DNA from: a virus
Direction: 5' to 3' (one strand)
IMG/VR virus record: IMGVR_UViG_3300027754_000298
Span: 1 to 31,378 of that record
Length of the DNA: 31,378 bases
Shown here in pieces: positions 15,205-24,148 of the stretch. The position numbers and the translations under genes are program-made. Numbering within the stretch: position 1 is the stretch's first letter; every line of letters begins with the position of its first letter. The notes beneath the pieces were generated by a model. That model was not told the DNA's origin. It saw only the letters and a list, made by a program, of their open reading frames with translations, and made no database searches.

Positions 15205-16749
15205 ATGCCCGCCATCACTTACGAAATCGGTGGAAAAAACACCAAGCTGCGCCAGTCCTTGCAAGACTCGAAGCAAGCTGTCCGCGATTTCCGCCAGAAT
15301 CTCAAAGCGCAGACTGCTGGTATGCACGCGGATGCGAAAGCCGCTGGTGGTGGTAAGGGTATTTTTGGAAACATGCTCGGTGGAGCCGTCGTGGGAGCTG
15401 CCGCAGCCGCAGGTGCGATCAAGAAAGTGGTAGGTGCCGTTGATGAGCTGACAAACGCATCCGAACAGCTCAACATCCCAGTCGAGACACTTTCGCGAAT
15501 GCAACGCGTCATGGAGGGGTCGGGGGTGGAAACGGAGCAACTACGAAAAGCGCTGCAAAACATGAACGAATTGCAGACCGCCGTCAAAGAGGGTGGCTCT
15601 GCGGGAGAAGCCGCTGCAAAGAAATTTGCTGCGCTGGGAATTGAGATGCAAAGCGTTACCAAAGCAAGCCCGGAAGAACTATTCTATGCAGTCTCGGATG
15701 GCCTTAAGAGCGTGACCGATGAGGGGAAGCGCGCAAGCGCAGCGCTTGGAATCTTCGGAGCAAAAAACGGGAAGATGGTGTCATCGCTCGGACAAGGAAG
15801 CGCAGAGTTTAAGAAGAACATGGCCGCTGCGCGCGGAGTCGCAAGTAACGAGAACGCAAAAATCGTAGATACACAAGCTGACGAGGTGACGGGGATAGTG
15901 TCTGGAGCAATGGGTGTGGGAACCAATGTGCTCGGTGCAACCCTTAAGGGAGCTGCGAACGTAAGCGATACAGTGGTCGGTGCGTTCATGGCCCCGGAAA
16001 TTGATTTTAAGGTGCCGCAGAATGTGGAGGAATACAGAAAACGCCGTGAAGCGCAGCGCAAGGCCGATGCCGCAAAACCGGAAAACATCAAAGCCGCAGA
16101 GCAAGCCGCAAAAGCGAAAGCCGATGCGGATCAAAAGGAATTTCAAACTCAGGATAAGAAACGATTAAACGCCATCGCCCAAGTCGCCGCAATGACAGAG
16201 GATGTCGCGCTCACAAAGGAGAAGGACGACATCTCGCAGCGAATCGCGAGCGCACAGAAAGACATCGCGGATTCACTGCGCTCGCAGTGGACTTTCGGGG
16301 AGAAATACAACGTCGCGCGCTCGGAGCTGATTAAAAAAGAATACGCCTATCAAGCCTCGCTGAAAAAAACGGGTGACGCAGTTGGTCAGGAGCGCGCCCT
16401 CGCTGAGCGCGATGAAGCGAAAGCAAAGTTTTTAGAGTTGAAGAAAACCGCCATCGAGCGCGCGGGAATGCCCATCGCGGAGCAAAACCGATTGCAGGAG
16501 CAGGAGAAGCAGCAAGCGCGCGACCGAGATCGCGCCACCCGCACGCTGAACGCACAGGAGCGCGACAAGCTCGACCGCCAGTTTCGCCGTGGTGAAATCA
16601 CGATGGACGCGCGGGATCACGCCATCCAAGCGCTCAATGCACTCAAGCCAGATACCGCCACCAATGACGCGGTCAAAGAAACCGCTGCGAACACGAAAGC
16701 GAGCGCGGAATTTCTGAAAAAATTCACGGATAACGTGGTCAAAATATGA
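15205..16749 (+). CDS. Tail length tape measure protein
   Basis: This 514-residue protein has coiled-coil ends, a Gly/Ala-rich hydrophobic segment at about 52-75 (MLGGAVVGAAAAAG) and long charged helices from 270 to 500. It includes the NASEQLNIPVETLSRMQ segment (about 83-99) typical of tape measures. At the known ratio of about 0.15 nm per residue it predicts a tail near 75-80 nm, short for a siphovirus. Its stop overlaps the next start as ATGA. Confidence 0.85.
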   Translation: MPAITYEIGGKNTKLRQSLQDSKQAVRDFRQNLKAQTAGMHADAKAAGGGKGIFGNMLGGAVVGAAAAAGAIKKVVGAVDELTNASEQLNIPVETLSRMQRVMEGSGVETEQLRKALQNMNELQTAVKEGGSAGEAAAKKFAALGIEMQSVTKASPEELFYAVSDGLKSVTDEGKRASAALGIFGAKNGKMVSSLGQGSAEFKKNMAAARGVASNENAKIVDTQADEVTGIVSGAMGVGTNVLGATLKGAANVSDTVVGAFMAPEIDFKVPQNVEEYRKRREAQRKADAAKPENIKAAEQAAKAKADADQKEFQTQDKKRLNAIAQVAAMTEDVALTKEKDDISQRIASAQKDIADSLRSQWTFGEKYNVARSELIKKEYAYQASLKKTGDAVGQERALAERDEAKAKFLELKKTAIERAGMPIAEQNRLQEQEKQQARDRDRATRTLNAQERDKLDRQFRRGEITMDARDHAIQALNALKPDTATNDAVKETAANTKASAEFLKKFTDNVVKI

Positions 16750-17393
16750 GCGCCATCACCCACCGAGCCTCGACTCTGACTCTTTTGCGCCAAGCGCAGC
16801 CAGCTTTCCAGCGCACCCGTCGCGGTCTCTTCGATGTGGGGACTCGCCGTTTCAAGTGCCTCACCACCGCTTGGAAAACGTATCTGCGCACCACGTTCAA
16901 GGATGGCACGAGCGATTTGAAAATCATGGCTCAAGCCACGGGTGGAACGCGCACCGGGGAAAAGCTGATGTTTGTGGACTCGGTGAACATCGATGAGGAA
17001 ATCGGTGTCACCACGATTTTCAGCGTCAATTACAAAGGACTCATCACCACGAAGGAAGATGATGTGATTCCCTCGGTGGAAATGCGTTCGCTCTCCGAGG
17101 TGCCCACGGGTGGATATGTGACCCCCGTCACCTTCCAGTCGCCAGTGCCCACGGTCACGCATCTCTACGTGAGCGATACGCGCCCGGATGTATTTGCCGT
17201 GGGGACTGCGAAAGTGCCGCCCACTTTTCCGAATAGCTCGACCCTCTCGAACTACTTCACTGCGTATCGTGCGGATCAGACTGCGATTTTTGTGGGGTGG
17301 ATTCTTAAATCGCGGGTTCCGGAGCAGTGCGGGGGTCTTTTCCAGACCGTGGATACTTATAGCTACGAGACAATCACGGCACCTACGCTCTGA
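16746..17393 (+). CDS. Probable distal tail or baseplate protein
   Basis: This 215-residue protein is beta-rich with one basic N-terminal region (about 16-50). It follows the tape measure, where siphophages encode distal tail and hub proteins. The stop overlaps the next start (TGATG). No motif I can name, so function is inferred from gene order. Confidence 0.6.
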   Translation: MSAITHRASTLTLLRQAQPAFQRTRRGLFDVGTRRFKCLTTAWKTYLRTTFKDGTSDLKIMAQATGGTRTGEKLMFVDSVNIDEEIGVTTIFSVNYKGLITTKEDDVIPSVEMRSLSEVPTGGYVTPVTFQSPVPTVTHLYVSDTRPDVFAVGTAKVPPTFPNSSTLSNYFTAYRADQTAIFVGWILKSRVPEQCGGLFQTVDTYSYETITAPTL

Positions 17394-18145
17394 TGAAACT
17401 CCCGCATCCCGCTCAAATCGACAAGGGGAAAACCTACGTCCTCGGAGGTGAAGCGCTCATCGAGCTGATGAAGCGCCCAAAAATCATCGGCACACAAAAC
17501 GAAATCCTCGTGCGCGAGGAGGAGGATGGCACGCGCATCCTCAGCCTCGCGCACAATGCGCCCACCCCCCCGCCCTGGCTGTCTCCGTGGAATTGCTATA
17601 TCACCGCTGCCACCGCGAACTCGCTGACCGTGAAGGTAAATCCGATTTCCCGCCTTCTTAAAACCTTTTCCTACAAAGGTGACTGGAAAGAAACGGAGTG
17701 GTCCGATGCATTCGATGTGGACACCATCAGCAGCTTTACCTCCCCGCTGGTGCTCACAGCCTACACGCACAAGGTGTGGATGGAGATTGCGGTCTTGAGT
17801 GGGAGTATTTCGAGCGTCCAGATAAAAAACGGAGTGCCCGCCGATAACGGGTGGGAAAACTACCCGCACCTCGCCTCGGACTACACCACGCGCACCGCAT
17901 CAGCCGAGCTGCGCGCCTCTGGTTCTGGTGATTTTCGATGGTATCAACTGCTGGCTTACTTCAAGGAAGTCGATACAGGAGAGCAGCGCGATGTGAAATT
18001 TGGGTCGCTCTTTTATCGCCTCATGTGCCCCACCACCACGCACTTGATGCAGGGTTTTGTCTTTGGCATCCATGACGGGGACAATACCACGCCCGAAGCC
18101 CACTATGCCATCGTCCCGTGGACTGGGTGTATTACCCCTCCCTAG
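17393..18145 (+). CDS. Probable tail tip or baseplate protein
   Basis: This 250-residue protein has many aromatic residues and beta-like segments, with W/Y clusters around residues 60-170 suggesting a carbohydrate- or protein-binding surface. The start overlaps the upstream stop by one base. TTTGACA begins 2 nt after its TAG. No catalytic motif seen. Confidence 0.6.
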   Translation: MKLPHPAQIDKGKTYVLGGEALIELMKRPKIIGTQNEILVREEEDGTRILSLAHNAPTPPPWLSPWNCYITAATANSLTVKVNPISRLLKTFSYKGDWKETEWSDAFDVDTISSFTSPLVLTAYTHKVWMEIAVLSGSISSVQIKNGVPADNGWENYPHLASDYTTRTASAELRASGSGDFRWYQLLAYFKEVDTGEQRDVKFGSLFYRLMCPTTTHLMQGFVFGIHDGDNTTPEAHYAIVPWTGCITPP

Positions 18146-18147
18146 CC

Positions 18148-18154
18148 TTTGACA
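18148..18154 (+). promoter_or_regulatory. TTTGACA intercistronic motif
   Basis: It lies 2 nt after the upstream TAG and 16 nt before the ATG at 18171. Confidence 0.45.
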
Positions 18155-18170
18155 AATCGCGCTCCCTGAG

Positions 18171-19274
18171 ATGGAGCTTTTCGTCAATCGTCCGCGTCGC
18201 AAAATTCAGACAGCTCGCAGCTATCAAGCCGCGACTGAATCGCTCACGGTTTCGCGCAATGAAACGATCTATCTCAAGGTCGGATTCATGGCCGACAACA
18301 CGACCACCCTCGATGACCCGAACACCGCCCCAGCCATCACGAATGTCCGTCTGACCTGCAAAAACTCCACCTCGGATCAGGGTTACGATGAAAACCCGCT
18401 CGTGGATTACATGAGTTTCGCCCGCACCTTGGTCGGTAGCGAATATTTCATGATCGGGAGCGTCCCTTTCACCAGCGGAGGACTCGATAAGCTGCTCGGG
18501 ATTGATGACTCTTCCGCCTACGAAGTGAACGCCGTGCAGTGTGTCGCGGATTCGTCCGGGTCGCTGCGCGCAAAGTCTTTCCGGGTGCCAACGGGAGCCG
18601 CAACGTGGGATCGCGTCTGGTTTCAAGTCGGGGGAACAGGAACCGCACCCACCGCCGCCACAGGGGAAACCCTCAAGATGGCCGTTATTTCAGCAAACGC
18701 CACCGCGACACAGGTCGCCACCTCGCTCGTCACGCTCTACTCGGGAAGCGTGGTTTTCACCGTCACGAGCGTCTCGGATACCGCAACTTTCACCGACCTC
18801 TCCCAAGGTGCTCGCGGGAATCCTGCCGCGCTGGATTCGACTTTCGTCATAAGCACCGCCACCGCTGGAAAAACCGCATTTTCCGTGAGCGATGTGGGCT
18901 CGGTGGACCTCAACGCATGGCTGAGCTACTACGAAGGAGGAGTGCTCCAAGTGCTCCCGATGTTCACCATCACCGTCGAAAACAACGGGATTCGCCCTGG
19001 CACACCGAGCGCGATCTACGGGGGAGGTTCGCGCACGCAGACCACCACCATCGGAAACGGTGACAGCACGGTCGCAGTCACTTTCGCCACCGCATTCCCG
19101 CACGCCACCTACAAAGTCGCGAGCTGCGAAGTGGTGAATACCACCGATGGCTCTCCGCTTGGGATTTCCGTGCAGACCATCACGGCCCGCTCCACCACGG
19201 GTTTCACCGTCGCGCTGAGCTGCGCCACTGACTCTGCAAACTACACCCTCGACACCATCGCTCTCATCTCATGA
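18171..19274 (+). CDS. Tail protein with beta-sandwich modules, possible fibre base
   Basis: This 367-residue protein is Thr/Ser/Val-rich and mostly beta, with repetitive TATFTDL-type strands in the middle and an Ig-like pattern near the C-terminus. It is followed, with a 4-nt overlap (ATGA), by the fibre gene, so it probably anchors or forms the base of the fibre. The exact fold is not visible. Confidence 0.55.
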   Translation: MELFVNRPRRKIQTARSYQAATESLTVSRNETIYLKVGFMADNTTTLDDPNTAPAITNVRLTCKNSTSDQGYDENPLVDYMSFARTLVGSEYFMIGSVPFTSGGLDKLLGIDDSSAYEVNAVQCVADSSGSLRAKSFRVPTGAATWDRVWFQVGGTGTAPTAATGETLKMAVISANATATQVATSLVTLYSGSVVFTVTSVSDTATFTDLSQGARGNPAALDSTFVISTATAGKTAFSVSDVGSVDLNAWLSYYEGGVLQVLPMFTITVENNGIRPGTPSAIYGGGSRTQTTTIGNGDSTVAVTFATAFPHATYKVASCEVVNTTDGSPLGISVQTITARSTTGFTVALSCATDSANYTLDTIALIS

Positions 19275-20782
19275 TCCGCCCGATTCTCAACGCCCGCCTC
19301 GATGGAGCCGCCACACTTCCCAGCGGAGCCAGCTTTACCGCAGCCAGCGGGAGCACCGTTGACCTTTCCGCCGCCACCGTCACGCTTCCCGGCGCAAATA
19401 GCATCGCCCGCGTGACAGCCGCTAATCAAGCCGCCCGCTACGCGCTCACCACTGCCAGCGTGCAGAACGGTGACTACGTTTACCAGACCGACACTACAAC
19501 GCTCTACGAGGTCACGGACCAAACCGCACTCAGCGGTGCGAGCGGATACACCGCCCTCGCCACGGTAACCGTCTCGCAAATCACGGGTCTCGGAACAGGA
19601 GTCGCCGCCGCCCTTGCGATCAACATAGGGAGCGCCGGTGCTTTCATCGCTTTCAACGGAGCGCTCGGCACGCCAAGCAGCGGAACGCTTACAAGCTGCA
19701 CAGGACTACCAATCAGCACGGGCGTTTCCGGCCTCGGCACTGGCGTTGCCACATGGCTCGCAACTCCGTCATCGGCAAATCTCGCGGCAACGATCACAGG
19801 CGGAACAGGAAGTGGCGCGCTGGTGTTTGGCACATCGCCAACGCTAGTAACTCCGGCGCTCGGAACGCCAAGCAGCGCCACGCTTACAAGCTGCACCGGA
19901 CTACCAATCAGCACGGGCGTTTCCGGCCTCGGCACTGGCGTTGCCACCTTCCTCGCAACTCCATCCGGAGCAAACCTAGCCACCGCGCTCACATCCGCGA
20001 TCCCTATCACAAAGGGCGGAACTGGCGGAACCACCGCTTACACAGCGATCACAGGGCTAGGTAGCGTTTCGCCCCTTGGTGCCCTTTCGCTAAAAGACGA
20101 TTTTTTCACGGGGACTAATGTGGCTGGATCGATAGGCGAACTTGGTTGGACGGTGTATAACGTAGCGGGCTCTGGCTCCGGCGCCTACGAAGTGAACAGC
20201 TTTTTAGGTGCTTTCAAGATTACGACAGGCAGCACGTCTGGAAACTGCACACAACTGTATTTCCCGAATAGTAGCGCTGTGAACGTCAGCGGCGTGAACG
20301 CGGCGGTGTTTGAAATGTGGTGGCGCGTGAAAATCGACACCGTAACAAATGTCGCTGCGTATCTTGGCTTCTCTTGGAACCAACCCGTTGTAACGAAAGT
20401 GGATAACGCAGGAAGTGGAGCAAATGACAAAGGCTATTGGTTTCGTTTTGATACCAGCCTCAATGTTGCCGATGCCCAATGGACATTAGTGACTTGCGAC
20501 GACGCAACGGGAACCACGGGTCACGTTCTGTCCGCTGCGTTCACTGGCTCAATCTCGGCGGGAGTCTATTACACGCTCAAGATGAGGGGCGACGGGACGG
20601 GCGCAATATACGGCACGATGTATGATAGCACGGGCACCATTGTTGGTAGCGAAATCAGCGTGGCGAACACACGGTCAATCAGTAACGGGATGTTCTTAAT
20701 TCCGCAGATAACTACAAAGACCTCCGCTACTCGCGCACTGAGTATTGATTTTTTTGGCCTAGCAATCAACCCATCAAGATAA
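19271..20782 (+). CDS. Tail fibre with internal repeats, mosaic
   Basis: This 503-residue protein has a phage-typical N-terminal part (about 1-115), then two copies of a repeat with core GTPSSxTLTSCTGLPISTG (about residues 135-160 and 200-225). A C-terminal beta-rich domain (275-503) resembles a lectin-like or jelly-roll head and would bind the receptor. From about 19600 to the end the Gly codon GGC, rare elsewhere in the late genes, becomes common, and base composition is less C-rich. That is a sign of recombination. The N-terminal attachment end stays native, as expected for host-range swapping. Confidence 0.75.
   Translation: MIRPILNARLDGAATLPSGASFTAASGSTVDLSAATVTLPGANSIARVTAANQAARYALTTASVQNGDYVYQTDTTTLYEVTDQTALSGASGYTALATVTVSQITGLGTGVAAALAINIGSAGAFIAFNGALGTPSSGTLTSCTGLPISTGVSGLGTGVATWLATPSSANLAATITGGTGSGALVFGTSPTLVTPALGTPSSATLTSCTGLPISTGVSGLGTGVATFLATPSGANLATALTSAIPITKGGTGGTTAYTAITGLGSVSPLGALSLKDDFFTGTNVAGSIGELGWTVYNVAGSGSGAYEVNSFLGAFKITTGSTSGNCTQLYFPNSSAVNVSGVNAAVFEMWWRVKIDTVTNVAAYLGFSWNQPVVTKVDNAGSGANDKGYWFRFDTSLNVADAQWTLVTCDDATGTTGHVLSAAFTGSISAGVYYTLKMRGDGTGAIYGTMYDSTGTIVGSEISVANTRSISNGMFLIPQITTKTSATRALSIDFFGLAINPSR
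19661..19752 (+). repeat. Fibre-gene direct repeat, copy A
   Basis: A 92-bp unit with 4 differences from copy B. The last 50 bp are identical. It encodes the GLPISTGVSGLGTGVAT segment. Confidence 0.85.
19856..19947 (+). repeat. Fibre-gene direct repeat, copy B
   Basis: Same frame as copy A and 195 bp away, so unequal exchange would remove or add 65 codons without a frameshift. Confidence 0.85.
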
Positions 20783-20784
20783 TT

Positions 20785-21252
20785 ATGAACATACACATCG
20801 CAACCTTCGGTAAAGTAGTCATTGACGATCAAGATTCCGGCAACGTGTTCGCCGCCTGTCGCGCAAACCCTTCAGCCGCAGCTGACATTGAACAAAGGGC
20901 AATAGCCTACGTGAGCAGACTCGCTGAGTCTGATGCTCGCGTGACGCAGCTTGATCGCGACACTAACGCCGCCAATACCTCGCTGGCTTCCTTGCGGAAA
21001 GAGAGCGAAGCGCTCACCAAGGAGAACGAAGAACTAAGCGCCGCAGCCTCAGAAATCCAATCACTGAAAGAAGACCGTGACCGTCTCGCTGTTTTGCTCG
21101 CCACCGCATCCGCCGCTTTCGACGCTGGAGACATCGCCGCACTGAAAGCGATGCGCGCTGCTGCACTGCAAACCAAGAACGAGAAAAAGCTCGCCGCCGC
21201 ACTCGCTAAAAAGGCGGAGGCGGAAGCGGAGATTGCGGAACTCAGCGAATAA
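20785..21252 (+). CDS. Coiled-coil protein after fibre gene, possible fibre chaperone
   Basis: This 155-residue protein has a short beta-like N-terminus, then one long helix from about 45 to 150 with heptad-like Leu/Ala spacing and many Lys/Glu. It starts 3 nt after the fibre stop and shares its GGC-rich composition, so the two were probably acquired together. Proteins at this place are often fibre assembly factors, which is inference here. Confidence 0.6.
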   Translation: MNIHIATFGKVVIDDQDSGNVFAACRANPSAAADIEQRAIAYVSRLAESDARVTQLDRDTNAANTSLASLRKESEALTKENEELSAAASEIQSLKEDRDRLAVLLATASAAFDAGDIAALKAMRAAALQTKNEKKLAAALAKKAEAEAEIAELSE

Positions 21253-21255
21253 GCC

Positions 21256-21525
21256 ATGCCCGACCCCATCGCCATCGCCAACGAAGCCTCGAAGCACGAC
21301 GACAGATGGCTCTTCATCGCCCTCCTCATCATCGGCCTTATCGCCGTCTGGATGATCGTCCAATACTTCATGCGCCAAATCCAGATGCTCTCTCAGCGCA
21401 TCGACGCCATCCACACCGAGTATCAAAGCTATCTCCGCGATCAAAACGCGCACCTCTCGAAAATCATCGCAGAAAACACCGCCGTCCTCTCCCGGGTCGA
21501 AAAGCGCATCCCACTCGCCGCGTAA
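21256..21525 (+). CDS. Small single-pass membrane protein, holin or spanin candidate
   Basis: This 89-residue protein has one clear transmembrane segment (about 18-38, WLFIALLIIGLIAVWMIV) followed by a charged helix, a layout of inner-membrane spanins (i-spanins) or type III-like holins. It starts the lysis region, and its composition returns to the native late-gene type. TTTGACA follows its stop. Confidence 0.6.
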   Translation: MPDPIAIANEASKHDDRWLFIALLIIGLIAVWMIVQYFMRQIQMLSQRIDAIHTEYQSYLRDQNAHLSKIIAENTAVLSRVEKRIPLAA

Positions 21526-21526
21526 C

Positions 21527-21533
21527 TTTGACA
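21527..21533 (+). promoter_or_regulatory. TTTGACA intercistronic motif, 14 nt before a start
   Basis: It lies 1 nt after the TAA of the previous gene and 14 nt before the ATG at 21548. Confidence 0.45.
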
Positions 21534-21547
21534 CCCGTCAAAGTTCC

Positions 21548-22012
21548 ATGAACCTCGTCGAAAAACTCTTCGGAGCAAACTGGCGCACCACGATCACCGG
21601 ATGGCTCGAAACCGTAAGCTGGATTCTCGCCCTGCTCGCCGGAGCACCCTACACGCTCGGAGAAGTCGCAAACATCCTCCCACCCGAGTGGAAAGCCACC
21701 ATCTTTAAAATCTCAGCGTGCGCAGCCGGGGTGCTCGCCTTCCTCAATCGCTCGCTCACGAAGGACAAATCCATCACCGGAAATGGAACACCCGATGCCC
21801 CCTACCAAGTAAAAGACACCGCCTCGCTGGTTGAAAATAACCGCATCGTCCCGCTCATCGCCCTCTGCGCCATTCTGCCATTCGCGCTCACGAGCTGCGT
21901 CACCATCCCTGTCACCGCCCGTCTCACCTATGGAGCCGCGTCTATCGGATACGATGGAAAAAGCGTCGCCATCGAAGCCGATGCCGCATCGCTCCTCGGT
22001 TTTCAAAAATAG
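21548..22012 (+). CDS. Holin-like membrane protein with a C-terminal lipobox
   Basis: This 154-residue protein has two hydrophobic segments at about 19-33 and 52-67, like a class II holin. A third segment is at 101-117, ending in a lipobox L114-T-S-C117. The residues after it, 118-154, are beta-like. The third part reads like a lipoprotein signal peptide plus a short mature domain, as in outer-membrane spanins, but no good internal ATG or GTG precedes it. It may be a holin fused to a spanin-like part, or the cysteine may simply end a membrane helix. The order holin then endolysin supports a lysis role. Confidence 0.6.
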   Translation: MNLVEKLFGANWRTTITGWLETVSWILALLAGAPYTLGEVANILPPEWKATIFKISACAAGVLAFLNRSLTKDKSITGNGTPDAPYQVKDTASLVENNRIVPLIALCAILPFALTSCVTIPVTARLTYGAASIGYDGKSVAIEADAASLLGFQK

Positions 22013-22015
22013 CAC

Positions 22016-22633
22016 ATGAGCCTGCTTCCCTCATCGCGCCCGAAGCTCGCAGAGACTCGCGTCCGCGAAATCCTCGCGAAACACGGAATCCCCACCGCCG
22101 CCGAGCCGGTCGCCATGCTCGGAGTGCGCGCCTATTACCGCGATACGATGGGGGTCGATAAAGCGAACGATGTCGGGATCTACGATGACGCCATCTTCCT
22201 CGTCTCGCATCTCCCCATGCTGGCCTGCAATGCCAACACGGACCCATCCCGTCTCGGATGGAATGCCGGAGTGGATAAACCATTCGCCGTGCTCCAGCCG
22301 GGTCTTTGGTATTTCCGCAGAGGTCCACACAAAGCACACCCCCGCGCGCTTCGCCAGTGCACCGATGAGGAAGCGGACAACCTCAATGCGCCAAACGATG
22401 GAGAATTTACCGTCGAGCGAAGCAGAGGAGTGAATGACCCGCGCAACTACAAAGAGAGCGGATATTTCGCAATCAACATCCACCCCGGAGGACAAAACGG
22501 AACATCGAGCTGGGGATGCCAAACCATCCCGCCCGATCAATATCCCGCATTCATCGCCCGCGCATGGAGCGAATCACTTTCTGCAAATCAACACCGCATC
22601 CCCTACCTGTTAGTGGATGGCCCGCTCATCTAA
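22016..22633 (+). CDS. Endolysin candidate with L,D-transpeptidase-like H...SxGC motif
   Basis: This 205-residue protein contains NIHPGG (H156) then TSSWGCQTIPP (S164-C168), the His/Ser/Cys arrangement of YkuD-like L,D-transpeptidase or carboxypeptidase folds. Here it would cut or remodel peptidoglycan cross-links during lysis. It has no signal peptide, so it would need the upstream membrane protein to reach the wall. The N-terminal half is unassigned. A different Cys peptidase fold is the main alternative. Confidence 0.65.
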   Translation: MSLLPSSRPKLAETRVREILAKHGIPTAAEPVAMLGVRAYYRDTMGVDKANDVGIYDDAIFLVSHLPMLACNANTDPSRLGWNAGVDKPFAVLQPGLWYFRRGPHKAHPRALRQCTDEEADNLNAPNDGEFTVERSRGVNDPRNYKESGYFAINIHPGGQNGTSSWGCQTIPPDQYPAFIARAWSESLSANQHRIPYLLVDGPLI

Positions 22634-22639
22634 AAAGCC

Positions 22640-22870
22640 ATGCCCACTCAGATCGCATCCCTCTCCTCGAAAACGCTCACCGAGCGCATCCGCGACTTTG
22701 TGAAAACGCTGCCCGATGGAGAGGGATGGTCCACCACCGAGATGATTGAGCGATTCAATGCGTCTCCATCAATCGTCAAAGATACCGCCACGCGATTCGG
22801 GATCAAGCGCGAGGGAAAATGGTTTTTCGTGAACCCAAAAACCCGCGCAAAATATGCCCAAAAGAATTGA
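22640..22870 (+). CDS. Small winged-helix-like DNA-binding protein
   Basis: This 76-residue protein has an HTH-like WSTTEMIERFNASPSIVKDTATRFG stretch at about 30-54 (named by positions), with a C-terminal wing strand and basic tail. It could regulate transcription of the late or early region. It overlaps the next gene by 17 nt in another frame. Confidence 0.55.
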   Translation: MPTQIASLSSKTLTERIRDFVKTLPDGEGWSTTEMIERFNASPSIVKDTATRFGIKREGKWFFVNPKTRAKYAQKN

Positions 22871-23894
22871 CCTATCGCCCGAGCAGGAAGTCATCGCCGC
22901 GCTCGAAAACAAGCTGCGCGCCAAGGATGCCGCAGCCGCCGACCTAAAGGACAGCGTAAAGCGCGCCCGCCATGATGCGGACAAATGGCGCGAGAAATTC
23001 GATGAACTGCTCGCCATCAAAGAACCCATCAAATGTGCCCCGCTCTGCACGCCATCGCGCATCGGTCGCTCGTCCGGGGTCGCAGTCGCCATGTGGTCTG
23101 ACTGGCACGTCGCAGAGCGCATCGAGCGCCAAAAGGTGAGGGGACTCAATGCCTTCTCGCCCGACATCGCCCGCAAGCGTGCCGCCAAGTGCGCAGACTC
23201 CACGCTTCGCCTTTTCCGTCACGTCCGCGAGTCGTATTCCGTGGACACGCTCATGCTTTATCTCGGAGGTGATTTCATCACCGGTTACCTCCACCCCGAG
23301 CTTGCGCAGACAAACTACATGGGACCCATCGAGGAGGGTCGCTTCGCGGAGGAATTGCTCATCGGGTGCATCAACAAGCTCGCAGAGGAAAATGGGATCA
23401 AGAAACTGCGCATCGTTTGTCAGCGCGGAAACCACGGTCGCACCACGCCAAAGATGCAGTATAAAAACGACTTCGAGACCTCGTATGAAACGTGGATTTA
23501 CGCGCACCTCGCCTCGCTTTTCAAAAGCCCGCGCATCGATTGGGATATACCACAAAGCGATGTCCACTGCGTCGAAGTCCTCCCCGACTGGAGGATGCGG
23601 GTCTTTCACGGTCACCAGGTGAAATACAACGATGGCATCGGAGGGATCGGGATCCCGCTCAATAAATGGGAGAGCAAGCAAGACATCACCCGCGCCTGCG
23701 CGCACAACCTCATGGGTCATTACCACACCTACATGGAGGGAAACACCCGCACCACGCTCAATGGTTCGCTGAAAGGTTACGATGAATACGCAGCCAGCGC
23801 GGGATTCCCGTATCAAGACCCGCTTCAAGCCTTTTTGCTTATCGACGCTGACCGCCGCATGGTCGCACAGCGGATGCCCATTTTCTGCACATGA
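22854..23894 (+). CDS. Metallophosphoesterase (calcineurin-like)
   Basis: This 346-residue protein has a coiled-coil N-terminus (about 8-55) and then the five dimetal-phosphoesterase motifs: SDWH (D83, H85), GGD (138-140), GNH (192-194), FHGH (H252/H254) and GHYH (288-291). The family includes nucleases such as SbcD/Mre11 and cyclic-nucleotide phosphodiesterases; a DNA role is likely in a phage but the substrate is unknown. Its stop overlaps the HExxH gene as ATGA. Confidence 0.85.
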   Translation: MPKRIDLSPEQEVIAALENKLRAKDAAAADLKDSVKRARHDADKWREKFDELLAIKEPIKCAPLCTPSRIGRSSGVAVAMWSDWHVAERIERQKVRGLNAFSPDIARKRAAKCADSTLRLFRHVRESYSVDTLMLYLGGDFITGYLHPELAQTNYMGPIEEGRFAEELLIGCINKLAEENGIKKLRIVCQRGNHGRTTPKMQYKNDFETSYETWIYAHLASLFKSPRIDWDIPQSDVHCVEVLPDWRMRVFHGHQVKYNDGIGGIGIPLNKWESKQDITRACAHNLMGHYHTYMEGNTRTTLNGSLKGYDEYAASAGFPYQDPLQAFLLIDADRRMVAQRMPIFCT

Positions 23895-24148
23895 GCAAAA
23901 AGCTCAAGCAACCCCGCGTCATCGACTCCCTGCTCGGTCGACGCAAAGCACTCGGACTTTACCACCCGGATGCTGGAACCATCGAAATTGACAAACGTCT
24001 CACCGGAAAAGCCCGCCTAGACACCCTCATCCACGAATATCTCCACCACATCTCGCCAGCCTCCGAGGAAGAAGTGAACGCAGCCGCGACCGCAATGGCT
24101 GATTTTCTTTGGAAAAACCGAATCCGCATCATCGACTCCAATGACTGA
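23891..24148 (+). CDS. Small HExxH zinc metallopeptidase-like protein
   Basis: This 85-residue protein has LIHEYLHH (H48, E49, H52), a zincin signature, with E59/E60 as possible third ligand. It resembles the short SprT or ImmA-like cores. It overlaps the metallophosphoesterase by ATGA and the next gene by 8 nt. A host-factor protease or an anti-defence role is possible. Neither can be shown here. Confidence 0.6.
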   Translation: MSKKLKQPRVIDSLLGRRKALGLYHPDAGTIEIDKRLTGKARLDTLIHEYLHHISPASEEEVNAAATAMADFLWKNRIRIIDSND

